NCBI RefSeq assembly: GCF_025698545.1
Contig: NC_068575.1
Coordinates: 57,049,980 to 57,113,979, forward strand
Length of the DNA: 64,000 nucleotides
Source of the DNA: Gossypium raimondii
Taxonomy: Eukaryota > Streptophyta > Magnoliopsida > Malvales > Malvaceae
Direction: 5' to 3'
Shown here: piece after piece, positions 23,301 through 38,565 of the stretch
Numbering within the stretch: the stretch's first letter is position 1
Layout: every line of letters begins with the position of its first letter
The notes under the pieces: generated by a model
Database searches by the model: none
Told to the model about the DNA's origin: nothing
What the model saw: the letters and a program-made list of their open reading frames with translations, nothing else
Translations under genes and position numbers: made by a program

Positions 23301-24093
23301 CATTATTTCGTCTTAAATCTGTTCCAAAAGGGAAAGAGAAAAGAGGAGGGAAAGTTACACCACCTCCCACTGCTTTTTTCTTCTAAAGTATCATTCATAT
23401 TGGAATATCTAAGTAACGTGAATACGTGATTCTGCCTTTCTAATATGCCTGGCTGTGTGCTTTGCTTTGGGTTTCTCTATGGGTAGATGTAGATCCCTTC
23501 TGCCTAATAAAAAAGAAGATTAATTTAGTTCCTACAGGTGCAGAGATTTAACCCTAGCTGCCTTATATGAGTTTTGATTTTATTTTAATCTCAATTTACA
23601 GTTTATGTCTATTTACTTAATTGAAGGTCCATCCGTCTATGCCTTTTGTCTGTGAAGCACAATGTCAAAACAAAAAGCAGCCTTCTGCTACACCAAGTTA
23701 TTTAATAAATATTTAAAAAAGCCAACCAATAATTTTTAAACATAAATTAAAATATTCACTCTAAAGTCTAAACTGTCATCAGTAAAGCTCCAGACTGAGA
23801 AAAAAAAAGTATTTTAAAAAAATAATCGAATAGGAAAAAAGAAAAATTGAACATGGAATGGAAGTTCCCCGCGACACACACCGAGAACAGTTGAAATACT
23901 CCATTAGCCATTTTGCTTTGCCTTACACTTCATTCTTCTCTTGCTCTCTTTCTCAAGTACTACAATCTAGTAAGTAATAATTGGGCGCCACCGTTACAGC
24001 GCTCCACTGCTTTGAGCTTCTTTTTTCTTTTTCTTTTTTTTAGATTTTACTGTTTTTCCTTTTTTTTTCGGTTTGGGTAATTAGTGTGGTGGG
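20341..24093. other. Intergenic, AT-rich, repeat fragments
   Basis: No gene recognised. 20594-20861 (minus) is open in two frames, but neither resembles a protein I know. 21019-21565 holds a foldback repeat. 22060-22620 has 'gcctcgggtaaggc'/'gagccaagctgaac' stretches of the kind found in degenerate plant transposons. About 23850-24093 is the likely promoter and 5' leader of the NRG2-like gene, with a pyrimidine-rich tract at 24020-24070. Confidence 0.5.
21019..21565. repeat. Foldback repeat with a tRNA-like core
   Basis: Three copies of a ~120-bp unit: plus at 21019-21140, plus at 21148-21275, and minus at 21435-21565. Copies 2 and 3 are close inverted repeats. Each unit reads 'agctcatttcgttagatgat' then, about 35 bp later, 'gagttcgattcct' or a decayed form. 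These resemble the A and B boxes of a Pol III promoter, so a tRNA-derived SINE is possible. No coding sequence. Confidence 0.55.
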
Positions 24094-27000
24094 ATGGGCT
24101 GTACGGCGTCGAAGCTAGACAACGAAGACAAGGTAAGGAGATGCAAAGACAGGCGCCGCCTGATGAAGGAGGCCGTTCACGCTCGGCATCAATTAGCCGC
24201 CGCTCACGCCGATTACTGCCGTTCTCTCCGTGTTGCTGGCGCTGCTCTCTCCACCTTCGCAGCTGGTGAACCCCTTTCCGTCTCTGACGAAACCCCTGCC
24301 GTCCTCCTCCACCCCGCCACCCCATCTCCACCAACTGCTAATCTGATCCCTCCACGTGCCCCTCCATCTCCCTCCCCTCCTCCTCCTCCGCCTCCTCCTT
24401 TATCTCCTTCCCCTTCCCCTTCTCCGACAATTGCTAGCTCCAAACTCCCTCACATACTCTCGGCTTCAAGCCTCCCATCTCCTACATCCAATCGTCGTCG
24501 GCCACGTAAATTACCCCCGAAACTCCCGCACATTTTGTCCGAATCAAGTCCTTGTTCTTCTCCTCAAAGCTCAAAATCCGGTTTCTCCAACAGCTTTTTC
24601 CCAGCGGCTTATCAAAATAATTCCACTTACTCAACCACTCCTTCTCAGGATTCTTCCGTTTGGAACTGGGAAAACTTTTACCCTCCATCTCCACCGGACT
24701 CCGAATTCTTTGAACAAAAATTACAACAACAGCAGCGAATGCGACAACTACCTCATCGGCAGCATCATTTGGGTTCAAACAACCCCGAATATACGGAAGA
24801 TACCGAGACGGAAAAATCAGAATACGATTTCTTCCGTCCACAAAACCTGAATCACCGTTACGATTCCAATTCCGTTAACTCCAAGCGTAATTTTGACGAG
24901 GAAACGGAAAGGGAAGAAGTGCAATGCAGTGAATGGGGAGACCACGATCGTTACACTACAACCAGTTCATCGGATGAAGACGAGGAGGAAGATGATGACG
25001 TCGCATCCAGATCCGAGATTGGGGATCGCTCCAATTTCGGTTCTTCGATGACAGGGGAGTCTGAGAAGTTCCATCATCTTCATCATCAGACTCCTCCGTC
25101 GGTACAGCCGCGGATTTATGGGGCCGTCGCGGGGACTAAAATGGACAATAAATCGGAGGATGCGGGATCGTCGGCGGGGAGTTATAAAACGGGTGCTATG
25201 ATGGAGATGAAGATGGTAGTTAGACATAGGGATTTGAAAAAGATTGTCGATGCGATCAAAGAGAATTTCGATAAAGCTGCCGCCGCCGGAGATCAGGTCT
25301 CGGAGATGCTCGAGATCAGTAGAGCTCAGCTTGATAAAAATTTCAGGCAATTGAAAAGTAAGTCCCAGATGTGGAGAATTTTATTTTAAGCCAATTTAAA
25401 CTGAAATTGATTAAATGATTTAATCCCATGTACTTTCTTTCTTTCTGTTATTCTTTTTAATTTGTTTTCCATTTACAGAGACTGTGTATCATTCAAGTAG
25501 CATGTTCAGTAACTTGAGCTCAAGCTGGACTTCAAAACCGCCGTTGGCGGTGAAATATCGGCTCGACGCGACCGCGCTCAATGAATCGGGCGGTTCAAAG
25601 AGCCTTTGTTCTACTTTAGACCGGCTCTTGGCTTGGGAGAAGAAGCTCTACGACGAAGTCAAGGTAAAAGGGTTCTTTTAGTTTTTCATATATTTATTGT
25701 TTTTAAAAAAGATTTAGCTTTTTCCTGATAAATATTTGATGCTCGGTAGCGTAAATCCACTGCAGTTTTAGGTTGTTGAAATGTTGATGTGCTTTTTCCA
25801 TTTGGGGCACTGTCGTCAAAATGGATAGTTGTCGTAGTGTTAATCTTTTTTAATTCTTTTATTCTACTTCAATCACCCTTGTTTTGTTTGCTGTTCAGTA
25901 TCATAAGTAGTATAACAGAGTTGCAATGACTAAAATACCCTCGACATGCTTAGATTAATGGCATGAATTCCGTGTCCAACTAACTGATCTTGTAGGCTTA
26001 ATATTAATTTAGCTTCTATTACCCGTGCTTCTTCTAGATTCCCAATTTGCCTTTGGTAATGTAGTGGGAGATTTCATGTCTGGGGAATGTTTTCTTTTTA
26101 CATCAGTGAATGAACTTTAGTTTCTTACCTCTCACCTACTTAAATTGTTGCTGGTTGGTAGAGAATGTGAAGGTGTTTGCCTTTATGCTTGAATTGTAAG
26201 TTTGTTGAATTGGTTGGACATGTTGATTCTGGTGCATATTATCTGTGGATAAGAAAATAGTAAGAAACATGTGGTGCAAAGATAATTTGATAATTCACCT
26301 GGTTGGTTTGAGATGCGGGCTGATGTATAGGCAATGCATGTTCAACAATTTCAGGCTAGAGAAGGAGTAAAGATTGAGCATGAGAAAAAATTGTCGACGT
26401 TGCAAAGTCAAGAATACAAGGGGGAGGACGAAACCAAAATAGACAAAACCAAGGCATCAATAACACGGCTGCAGTCGCTAATTATTGTCACATCCCAGGC
26501 TGTCTCTACCACATCTACTGCCATTATTGGGCTTAGAGACAGTGATCTTGTTCCACAGCTTATTGAAATATGTCATGGGTAAGTATCCTTTTCTTACTCT
26601 CTGTTTTGTCTTTATATTGATAAGAAATTCTTTTGAAACATTAATGATGCAATGCAACTATCTGGATCCATAGACTATTAAATATTCTATGTATTCTCTT
26701 GGATAATTATATGAATCATGAAATACTGATCCTAGTCCAATGTTAGCAGTAGAGTAAAATATTATAGAGGTCAATTTCTTTTCAATCTCAGTGGCTTGAG
26801 TGCTTCATGAGGGGAATAGAATCTCAAAATGGTTTTATCTCATGTGAAACATGCAGTGTGGATTTTAGCTGCTTGCAGGGTAGGTGAACCATAATGGTTC
26901 ATTGCTCTGCTATGCCATTTGATCATCCCCACTCCGAGCACATGTGCCTTGTGGTCTTGGCTCTTTTAATCGGGTGGCCCCAGCTCCACTTGACAGTGTT

Positions 27001-28351
27001 TCTTCTTCTATAGACCTTTTCAGCCAAGAACAAGTAGGGGATGGGGATTAGGTGCATTGGAGTTAACTAACATATGACCCACCATAATCTAATTTGATGG
27101 GTTGTTGAAACTTGAAATTGCTGAACTGGTCAAAGCCCTTATATTATCATCATCTGTAGCGTACCATCAGTTGTTAGATTAAGCATGCTGACTTCAAATG
27201 GGTCATAATTCCTCGGTTATCGGCTGTTTGAGCTCCTTATTATTTTATTTTGGTGCTTATACTACAAAATTTGCCAGTGGTTTTTGGAAACTTGCGTCTC
27301 TATACAACCACTCTACGAGAAGAGAAAGATAACTTGACACACGTGAAAGTTGAACAGAATAATAATTCAACAGGCAGATTTATTTAGATGAAAACCTTAT
27401 TCTGAATTACCTTTTCTTTTAGTTGTTTAGATTTATTATATTAGGATGGAGTAACTTTTGTTGTCCATTTATAGAAATTTAGAATATTGTAAAATGTTGG
27501 TGCTAAATTAATTTCAACTTGAATATTATCTTTACGAATCAAATGAATTTGAATGCAGCTTCAGGTATATGTGGGGGTCGATGCATCAATATCATGAAGT
27601 TCAGAATAATATTGTGCAGCAAGTCTTTGGTCTTATAAACAGATCGGGAAAAGGTGATTCAACTTCTGAACTGCATCGGCAGGCAACGCGTGATCTTGAG
27701 TCAGCTGTCTCTGCCTGGCACTCTAGTTTTTGCCGTTTAATGAAATTTCAACGGGATTTTATCCACTCCATCCATGGCTGGTTCAAGCTCACCCTTCGTC
27801 CTGTCAGCAATGACAATGTTGACGGCAATGGCAAAACAGATCTCTCTGATGTATACGCTTTTTGTGATGAGTGGAAGCTTGCTCTCGAACGTGTCCCTGA
27901 CACAGTAGCTTCTGAAGCTATCAGAAGTTTCATTAATGTTGTCCATGTGATATCTGTTAAACAAACTGAAGAGCTTAAGATTAAGAAGCGAACCGAAACT
28001 GCATCAAAGGAGCTTGAGAAAAAGGCATCGTCTCTCCAGAACATAGAGAGGAAGTTCTACCACTCGTACTCAATGGTTGGTATTGGACTTCCTGATTCTG
28101 GGGCTGATCATGGGCAGGTTCTAGATGCTCGGGATCCCCTTGCTGAGAAAAAAACGGAGCTTGCAGGCTGTCAAAGGCGAGTGGAAGATGAGATGTTGAG
28201 GCATGCCAAAGCAGTAGAGGTGACGAGAGCAATGACACTGAATAATATTCAAACCGGCTTGCCGGGGGTTTTTCAAGCAGTGACCAGCTTTTCTGCCTTG
28301 TTTACCGAGGCACTTGACTCCGTATGCTCCCGTTCCTATCGTATCAAATAG
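24094..28351 (+). CDS. NRG2-like protein (DUF630/DUF632, bZIP-like)
   Basis: Four exons: 24094-25357, 25479-25663, 26355-26578 and 27559-28351, all with GT/AG sites and consistent phase; 821 residues. The N-terminus MGCTASK is an N-myristoylation signal, followed by the DUF630 motif ([27 protein letters not shown]). Next come a proline-rich segment (about residues 80-115), an acidic Ser/Glu/Asp stretch (about 290-305) and, from about residue 375, the DUF632 region with coiled-coil character ([37 protein letters not shown]). Arabidopsis NRG2 of this family acts in nitrate signalling; other members affect root or leaf growth. The family is large, so orthology to NRG2 rather than a paralogue is inference from the N-terminus. 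Frame is intact throughout. Confidence 0.93.
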
Positions 28352-28626
28352 ATGAATACGTTTGTTTTTCTTTCTGCACTTGAAGAATTTTTGAAGTTGA
28401 AATTTATAAGAGTTGGGAGGGGTTTTTTCTTGGCTGTTTATTATTATTTTGTACGGGGAATGTGTAAATTACATGGGGAGGTCTTTTTGTGGTTTTTCTC
28501 ATCTTCAATTTGTCAGGTAAAGGCGAGTGTTTGTACAGGAAATTGCCTCTGAATATTCATTCTTGTATGAATAGGGAAAAAAAAAAGGTTGCAACAGATG
28601 AATAAATACACAAATTCTGCCTCTCT

Positions 28627-28653
28627 TTTATTATTATTATTATTATTATTATT
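28627..28653. repeat. TTA microsatellite
   Basis: About nine TTA units, some 275 bp past the stop codon of the NRG2-like gene, probably just beyond its 3' UTR. Confidence 0.85.
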
Positions 28654-28898
28654 CTTGTTTTTCCATTTCTATGCAACTAGTTCACACTCTTCTTTATTTT
28701 TATAAAAATAAACCAAAATAAAATTAAAATTCCAAAATAAAATACCCAATGTTCCAAAATAGAACAAATTTTAAAAGAGAGGAAATTCATTTTTTTTCCA
28801 AATCCATTTCAACATTTCTCATCAAATTTATTCATCTCAAAATAATTTTTTGAGAAAAAAAAAAAACAAAATGTGTCGGGCGTCAATCTAGTCAAGTA

Positions 28899-29043
28899 TT
28901 AGGGTGGGTTTGGATGGGCGATTGGGTGCTGTGCGGTGCGTTTAGCTTACTTTTTGTCTCACGCTACAATATCTAATCTCACCGTCGCCGTTGTTTTTAC
29001 ACTAACCGCAGGTAAACGCATTGCCCATCCAAACTCACCTTTA
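28899..29043. mobile_element. MITE, about 140 bp, Tourist-like
   Basis: Terminal inverted repeats of about 18 bp (GGGTGGGTTTGGATGGGC at 28902-28919 against the reverse complement of 29023-29040, with two mismatches). It is bounded by TTA at 28899-28901 and 29041-29043. TTA target duplications and a GGG-rich terminus are typical of PIF/Harbinger MITEs, though 'gggtttggatgggc' termini also occur in other MITE groups. Confidence 0.7.
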
Positions 29044-29044
29044 G

Positions 29045-30145
29045 TCGGTCTTAGTTTATTATAGTGGTCAAATCAAATGATGTAAGAAATTAAATTTGTA
29101 TAAGAAAATCGATTTGGGATATTTCTATTTTCAAATCCTTATACGCTTTTAAAATTTAAAATTAGATCCATATACTTTAAATAAAATTTAAATTTTAAAA
29201 ATTATTTTTCATATTTTAAATGAAAATAAAAAATTATGAAAAAAGAACTCTTTAAAAATTTTAAAACAAAAAGTTAAAATATTTTTAAGATATAAAAAAA
29301 TTTCAAAATTCAATGTTATCTAAACCAGATTGGACCAACTAATCAGACTGAGAACCGGTTGGGGTATTGGTTTGATGAGAGGTAAAAAAATCAGTTGACT
29401 TGCGAACTAGCACAAACTGATTTAACCAACTGATTTAATCGAGCTAAAATAATTAGTTGAATCAAATTTGAACTGGTCTAACCAATTGGTTCCTAGAGCA
29501 CCAGACGATTCAAAGCAAATAAATTATAAAAAGTCAAAAATAAAAATTATAGAAATCGGTTCAACTACCAATTCAATTGATTTTTTAACTTAGATTAACC
29601 ATTTCGTACCAGCTTGTGGGTGATTCAATTTTTTACCTCTTATCGAACCCATATCCCCATCTGGTTTTTTATCCAATCAGTTCAATCCGGTTTAAATAAC
29701 ATTGAACTTATTAATTTTTTATATTTAAAAATATTTTTTTGAATTTTAAAGAGTTTTTATTTGTTCATATTTTTTAAAATTTTTTATGTTTTTATCTCTC
29801 ATCGAATCAATACCCCAACCAATTTCGATTCAACTAGTTGGTCGGTCTAATTTAGATAAAATTGAATTTTACATATTTTATATTTTAAAAATAATTTTAT
29901 TTTTAAAATTTTAATGAGTTTTTTCATTATTTTTATTTTTAAAACATTATAATTTTTAATTTTTATGTAAAATATGAGAAATTAATTTTAAAATTTTGAA
30001 TATTATTTAAAATATGGGAACTAAATTTTAAATTTAAAAAAATATAGACATAAACATCGAGCTACATTAAACAAAATTCTTTACACAAATTTGACCTTTT
30101 GTATTATTTGATTTGACCCAAATAGTGGATTAACATTAAATGATA
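29045..30145. repeat. Long foldback element, about 1.1 kb
   Basis: The left side (29045-29450) is matched in inverted orientation by 29580-29780 and by 29780-30145. Examples are 'caatgttatctaaaccagat' near 29310 against the complement of 29685-29705, and 'gtggtcaaatcaaatgatg' near 29065 against the complement of 30100-30125. The inner arm appears twice on the right side. No open frame. It could be a foldback transposon or a LINE-less MITE-like remnant. Confidence 0.65.
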
Positions 30146-30419
30146 CCTGATTTGATTTGTTGACTTAATTGGCACATGTCACACTTTGTTTTATTTTCTT
30201 CCTTAAAAAATTCTTTGGAGATCAGTGAATTTGTTGGGAAACGTTGAAATTAATTTAAAAAAATTAATTCTTCTCTTTGATTTAATTTTTTTTTATTTTG
30301 GAACATTTTGTGAGGAGTGTTTTATTTTGATTTTTTTAAAAGTTTTTTTAATTTTATTTTGATAAACGAAACTCCGCAACCTACCTTTTAATTGTATAGT
30401 TTACGTTTTGTTTACAGAT

Positions 30420-31018
30420 TTAGGGTCTGTTCTTCAATGCTTAAAAAAAAAGCACTTTTGACTCCAAGCTATTTTTGACTGAAATTTTTAGCTTTTCAGC
30501 TTCTGAGAAGGAGACTCTCAAAAGTACTTTTGGTGTTTAATTATTTTTTCACTCCTCCAATAACATAGTACTTTTCTTTTTTTTGTGCTTAATTACAAAT
30601 GTGTTAAAATCATTAATTAAAAATAAAAAAATATTTTTTTAAATACTAATTACAAATATTTAATGGTTATATTTAAATATTTAAAATATAGTTTATATAT
30701 TCTAATTAAATTTTATAAATAATTAATATTTATTGCTTAAAATATTTAAAATTTATATTTTATATATTAAAATATTAACAAGTTATAATAATTTTTTATA
30801 TTCTTACTAAAATATAATATATTAACTAATTTAAATATTATTTAAATGTATATTTGTTACTTGATAATAACATGTCTAAAATGAACATTTTAATTCTCAA
30901 AAATATTTTTTGACAGCAATGCTAAATACTCCAATTTTAAACCGAACTTTTCAAAAGCACTTCTCTAAAATATTTTTCCACTGCACTTTTCAAAAATATT
31001 GCCAAACTAACCCTTAGT
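30420..31018. mobile_element. MITE-like element, about 600 bp, Tourist-like
   Basis: Left end TTAGGGTCTGTTC at 30420 and right end 'ccaaactaaccctta' at about 31001-31015 form an imperfect terminal inverted repeat, with TTA at both edges. 'aaaagcacttttgactccaa' on the left is echoed inverted by 'cttttcaaaagcacttc' on the right. The GGGTCTGTT terminus is characteristic of PIF/Harbinger-type MITEs. Confidence 0.6.
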
Positions 31019-31339
31019 TTAAGAATAAGAACTTTATGGTGGTTGTTAATTTTAGCTTGGTTTGGTTTCCTAGGGTTGGAGCAACATCTAAAATGGTTAT
31101 AATAAACATGATGGCCATGGATTGGGGTATTGTTCGAGGGGCTGAGCGGCTGGACATCATTGTCGGGTTTTTTTTTTTCACTACAATCAATTTCACTCAC
31201 CCTAAAATAGGATTTTGTTTTATTTTAATTAATTTAATTTTTTAATTTAATCACTCTAATTAAATAATTATTTAAATTAATCATTATCGTTAAAAAAATT
31301 ATTAAATTACGAATAGATTACTAATGTGATACATTAACT

Positions 31340-31737
31340 AATTGAATGTTTGGTCAGCTGTGGTCATTTTATACCTGTTTTGTTCAATGCTATGCTTCAC
31401 CTACTTAGAGATGATGATAGTGTCATTGACACCCAACACTCTAGTGGCTTTCATTATGGGCTATGGCTTCATTTACTTACTCCGTCTTGAATTTGTTCTC
31501 CGGCTTTTACATGCCGAGATCGGTACGTAAGCTTTGACAACTTCTACACTAAATACAAATACTAGTGAATGTGATTCCTCCTTGAAATGCCAATCCTTGC
31601 TGCGTTTTGGCATGTTTAAGCATGAAATTGATGCCCTCTTGCAGGAAATGCCGAGTTGGTGGGTCTGGATATATTATTTAACCCCCACGTCTCTAGGTTC
31701 AGTTGCCATTGTTCTCATCATCTTCCTCGTTGTGTAG
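31340..31737 (+). pseudogene. ABCG/PDR-type ABC transporter fragment
   Basis: Reads part of the last membrane domain of a pleiotropic-drug-resistance transporter: a YLEMMIVSLTPNTLVA segment, then after a one-base frame change NLFSGFYMPRS, then an apparent intron (GTACGT at about 31520, CAG before 31645), then EMPSWWVWIYYLTPTSLGS. The segment then stops. Nothing of the ATP-binding domains is nearby on this strand. Frameshift, missing domains and missing ends make it a relic. Family assignment by motif memory; which ABCG is not decidable. Confidence 0.7.
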
Positions 31738-31771
31738 GCATTTCTTTTCGCTTATTTTATTTTCTGCTTTC

Positions 31772-31852
31772 TTAGAAGAATAGTGCTAAATACATCACAC
31801 CAAGTGCATTGAACATGTCTTGTTGGTTATTTCTGTAAAAAAAAAAAGGGAT
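31772..31852 (-). pseudogene. ABCG/PDR transporter exon fragment in opposite orientation
   Basis: The minus strand reads NNQQDMFNALGVMYLALFF right after an acceptor-like pyrimidine tract and AG. This matches the '…QQDLFNAMGSMYVAV' block that in PDR transporters lies upstream of the segment found at 31340-31737. The two pieces lie head to tail on opposite strands, so the relic was rearranged by an inversion. Confidence 0.55.
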
Positions 31853-31859
31853 ATTAGAC

Positions 31860-33401
31860 CAGTCTTTTAAAGATTTTCCATTTTGGAGCTCATAGTTTTC
31901 GGCGTTACGGACATTTTGCTTCCTCGCTGCCAGAACAGTATGCCGCAAGTAACGGATGAGACGGAGAAGAAAAAAAAACCATGGAGGACTTCCCCAATAA
32001 GACAAGTGTTGTTTCCAAAGGCATGCTTGAACTGCTGTCTACCATTATGAGGAAATTGAGTAGGTAGCTTTTAAATAGGGAGTGAGGTTCCGGTTGGGAG
32101 AAGAGAAAGAAAAAATAAATAGTTTGGATTATTTACAAAAGGGTTTTCTAATTTTCAATTAAAAGTAAATTTATCATATTTCATCATTCAAATTAACAGA
32201 ATTTTTAATGATATTAAATTGTAAAAAAAATAAAATGACTAAAATAAGATTAGGGTGTATTTTTTTTTTTGTTTTTATGACAGTTATGTGGATTCTCCCA
32301 ATGCCAACCAGCACAACACGAGTTTTGATGATGGACAACTTTTCTTTTTTAAAATTTTATTTCATTAATAAAATGTTACGGATGAAAGAGGGTGATATTA
32401 TAGAGTCCAAAATTTTTCTGTTCAGACAGTTAGCCATCCCCAACACCTCACCTCACCGGCTGCAAAATAGGATCTTCACTGGACGTTACAGACACACACA
32501 TTATTCAATTCTAGAACCAGCAAATTGTAGATAGTTATTTTTCTTACATGGTACCCTATATATTACATATTATTATTTCCTCCAATCTTGCACCCTAACC
32601 TGTAACTGTAATCTTTATTTATTTATATACTTTTACCAATAGATTGGTAAAAAAGCAAAAATAACTATCCTGTGCAAGTCATGATTCAATGCTCACTCCA
32701 CTCCAATTTCTTAACTCAATATTTGGTTCGTCAACATTTTTTTTAATTGATATAAGTATTATTGTTAATGTAAGAAGACATTGATTTGAGTACATTGAAA
32801 TACATTATCCCTTATTTATAGGGTGTGAATGAGCTATTTTATAAAAAAGCCATTTTACTTGTACATTTAATTTTTAGCCTCTTTTAGCTATTGACTTTTT
32901 ATTTTTATTTTGTCAAATCACTCAAAATTGATGAAAAAATTAATATTTATTAACTTTACTACATGACATACACATAAAGTACTACGTTGTCAAAAGTTCA
33001 GCTTCAACAACAGAAAATCGAAAATAAAAATGATTTCACTAACTATTTAATTTAATTTGATTTTGTTTTTGTTTTCTTAAATTAAATATGCAGAGCAGTC
33101 CAAACCGAATAATACATAGGGCCTAGGGGGGCTTGAAAGTAAAAGTTGAATATTGTGGTGTCAGACTGTCAGTGCCATGCTATGAAGTAAAGGTAAATGC
33201 TCAAATGGTTAGCAGGATGTGTATTTTTCGATTTTAATTAAATTAATCCATCGAATTAAATTAATTAATTAATGATCGAAATTTCGAAATTAATTTGATT
33301 AAGATTAAAAATTTTAATTATTAATTAATTTAATTTAAAATTAAATAATAAACCAAATTAGTTGATTAATCGAAATTATCAAACTCACAACCCAAAGCAG
33401 T
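31860..33401. other. Intergenic, no gene recognised
   Basis: AT-rich with long T and A runs. Open frames here (for example 32208-32534) have low-complexity translations and no recognisable motif. 33220-33350 is an ATTAATT-rich low-complexity stretch. Confidence 0.5.
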
Positions 33402-33640
33402 AACCGAGAGAGGCCGAAATGATCTATTGAGCTTCAGTCGAACAATCCAGAAAAGATATAATTGGGCCCTAGACCGAAGTCTCCTATATCTACAATCCAA
33501 AATAAAAAAGCCCCTTTTTGGCTTGACAGAATAGGAATAGTCACTAAAACCAAATGAATTGGTGTTTTAAGTTTAAGCGTCTCTCTGATCCATTCCTTTC
33601 ATAGTCATACTCTCTTTTGTCCCGTCTTTTCAGTCTCTGC
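33402..33640 (+). promoter_or_regulatory. Promoter/5' leader segment of the Rab gene, copy A of a duplicated block
   Basis: Lies 150-390 bp upstream of the Rab start codon. It is clearly homologous to 38566-38830, which lies in the same place upstream of the HDR1-like gene: 'gagagaggc', 'tattgagcttca', 'gattgggccc', 'aaatg(a)a(t)tggtgttttaag' and 'ctgatccattc' occur in both, in order. The core promoter and transcription start are likely in or just after this block, where the sequence becomes a CT-rich leader. Confidence 0.7.
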
Positions 33641-33787
33641 CTTTTCATTTCCTTTCTCTCCATCTTACCTCCGTTGATTGCTTTTTGCCAATCGGCGTGA
33701 GATCTTGCTGATCTGTCGCCGGAACTTTCATTTAGATTCCGGCGATCGCATCGATCCTTTTTTTTTTCTTTTAATCTTTATGCTACA

Positions 33788-36375
<2,588 letters not shown>

Positions 36376-36549
36376 TGTAAAGGTTAATGATGTATTAGGA
36401 AGCTATCTTTCTTATGCAGTATGCTGCCTTTCGTGGCATGTAAGATTACGTGTTTCTTAACTCCATAGGTTTAATGAACTTATTATTTCTTCGGACCGAC
36501 CTCATTAGAGGATCTAATTCATTTCTGCATACTTGTTAATGTGAAGGGC

Positions 36550-36720
36550 TTGTGCACTGTATGATTGTTGGTTAAATAATAGGTGTTCTTTCTCAAAGTA
36601 TGGATTTGTTACTTTGTTATTCAATTACCTCATACATGGAGGGATAAACTTCTGCCTGAAAACAAATTTAAAAGCCTGCAGAGAAAGAAACGGGAACTGA
36701 ACCATAACCCCATAGGCAAG
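36550..36720. repeat. 3' flank of the Rab gene, copy A of a duplicated block
   Basis: Shares 'atgattgttggttaaataat', 'gttctttctcaa', 'aagcctgcagagaaa' and 'ccataaccccataggcaa' in the same order with 41846-41965, downstream of the HDR1-like gene. Copy B lacks about 55 bp in the middle. Likely overlaps the end of the Rab 3' UTR or lies just after it. Confidence 0.75.
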
Positions 36721-36779
36721 CACGATGCAGCAGAGGAACATTCAAGCCCAAGCAACCAATAAGGATTAATGCTTTCGAA

Positions 36780-38565
36780 AAAGAGCGAAAAACAAACCAA
36801 GTTAACTTTTTGTTTTTACTAACAACTAATCAACTATTACTCTGTGATTAAAGTTTTTAATATGATAAAAATTAGATATAAGAGAAATTTAATCAATTTT
36901 TAAGTTTTTATAAAAAATGGAAATAATCATATTCTAGATTGTCGGGAGCTTTGAACCGAACACAAATTATTATTTTCTTTTCTTTTTTTTTTGGATTTCC
37001 TATTTGCTGACCGAATTGTGTTGGCCTTTTCTTGTTGCAGTATCAAAGACTTTATTTTGGTGATCGGGTGTTTTTTTTAATGCTGTTGTGTGGCTTGTAA
37101 TGTTCGCTTAATATTTGAAGCTAATGGGTTATGGTGGTCATTGATGCTCGGTTTTAGGGAGTTGAGGGAGCCGAAAATGCTGGTGTGGATGGTGGGTTGT
37201 GTGAGGGTTAAGATTGAGTCTGGGGTTTAGGCAGTGATTGAGGATGATCCGAGAGGATTACGTTTTTGTGGTGAGAGTTTTTGGATGAGTGTGATTCGAC
37301 TAAAGTGTCGTGTTAGGTTGAGATCTGATTTTAAAAAAGTTTTCAAGTTCAAATTTATTTTTAGATCGGTTATTTAAAAGTCTAATTTATCATTTAAAAA
37401 ATAATAAAATAATAAAAAAAAATATTTTTAATTAATATTTTATATATTTATATTATTAAATTTAAAATTTAAAAATATTTTTATTATTTAAATTGAATTT
37501 AATTCAGATCAAGTTGATGTATAAAACTCTATATCAAATCTGGTCTGGGAGGGGCAACTCAGATATTGGTGCAGGGTAGGTGATAGGAGTTTAAATTTAC
37601 TCTTGAAACTTCCAAATAAAAAAAATGCAGCCAAATTAAAATATTAAAACTATAAATGCTTTCAAAAGTAAACGTGAGAAATTGAAATGGGTTAAAAACT
37701 CGAATTCATTCTCATGGGAGTCAAAATTAGAACTTGCATTAATTTATAATTACTTAGTCCAGACAAAATTGGATTATAACGAGTTGTATAGTTGTATTTG
37801 ATCAATTTTGCAAGTATTTTTGGTTTTCGTTATAGAAGAAATGTAACAGGTAAAATATTTATTATAATAATAAGCTGTATTTTATCAATTTGGTAACTAA
37901 TTTTTTTGGTTTTCTTTATAGAATATATCATGAAACAGGTAAAATATTTATGAAAATAGATGCGACAGAAATTTTTTAGGAAAGTAGATGTTACCTGTTT
38001 TAAATTTTATTGGTATCAAAATATAATATAATATAATATAAGATTTTTAAATTAATATAAAAAACAAATAATGTAGATTGTTTTGAAAGGATTAATCCAT
38101 TTTCTAACCCTAAAAATCTATGTTCTTAATTTCGAAATTTGTGGAATTCCAATATTTAATTTATTAATCACGGGTATTTATCCTGCAAATTGGATTAGAA
38201 TTATAAAATTGCTTCCAATGACATATTCCTATGAAAAGGAATATATGAATTATTAGAGAAAACTCGCTATTAGTCCGGTTTGAAAAGTGAGAAAATTTAG
38301 ATAAAATATAAGTACAAAAATGAATTTAGATAAAAAATAAGATCCATTTAAAAAATAGGTCGACCTTGAGTAAATTTTTTTTTACTTGAGTCCGTTCAAA
38401 TTTATAAAAAAAAAAAAACATACAGCTGTTTTTTAACTATTATGTTGTCACTTCAGCATTGTATTACTAATATTTTATTATTATTATTTAGATAGTGTAT
38501 AACTCTTATTTTATTATTAATATTTAAATCATTTTAGAGACATTTTACCCAAACAGTCTGAATTG
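36780..38565. other. Intergenic, AT-rich, with a diverged ~83-bp tandem duplication
   Basis: No gene recognised. 37791-37955 contains two diverged copies of a segment reading 'tgtatttgatcaattt…ggtaaaatattta'. 37290-37570 and 38270-38540 resemble degenerate repeat-family fragments with long A/T stretches. Confidence 0.5.

Noticed and set aside
22865-23429. Plus-strand open frames of 79 and 111 residues
   Set aside because: Compositionally ordinary non-coding sequence upstream of the NRG2-like gene; no recognisable domain.
24047-25350. Long open frames on the other frames and strand over exon 1 of the NRG2-like gene
   Set aside because: Shadows of the proline-, serine- and acid-rich coding sequence; only the MGCTASK frame gives the conserved domains.
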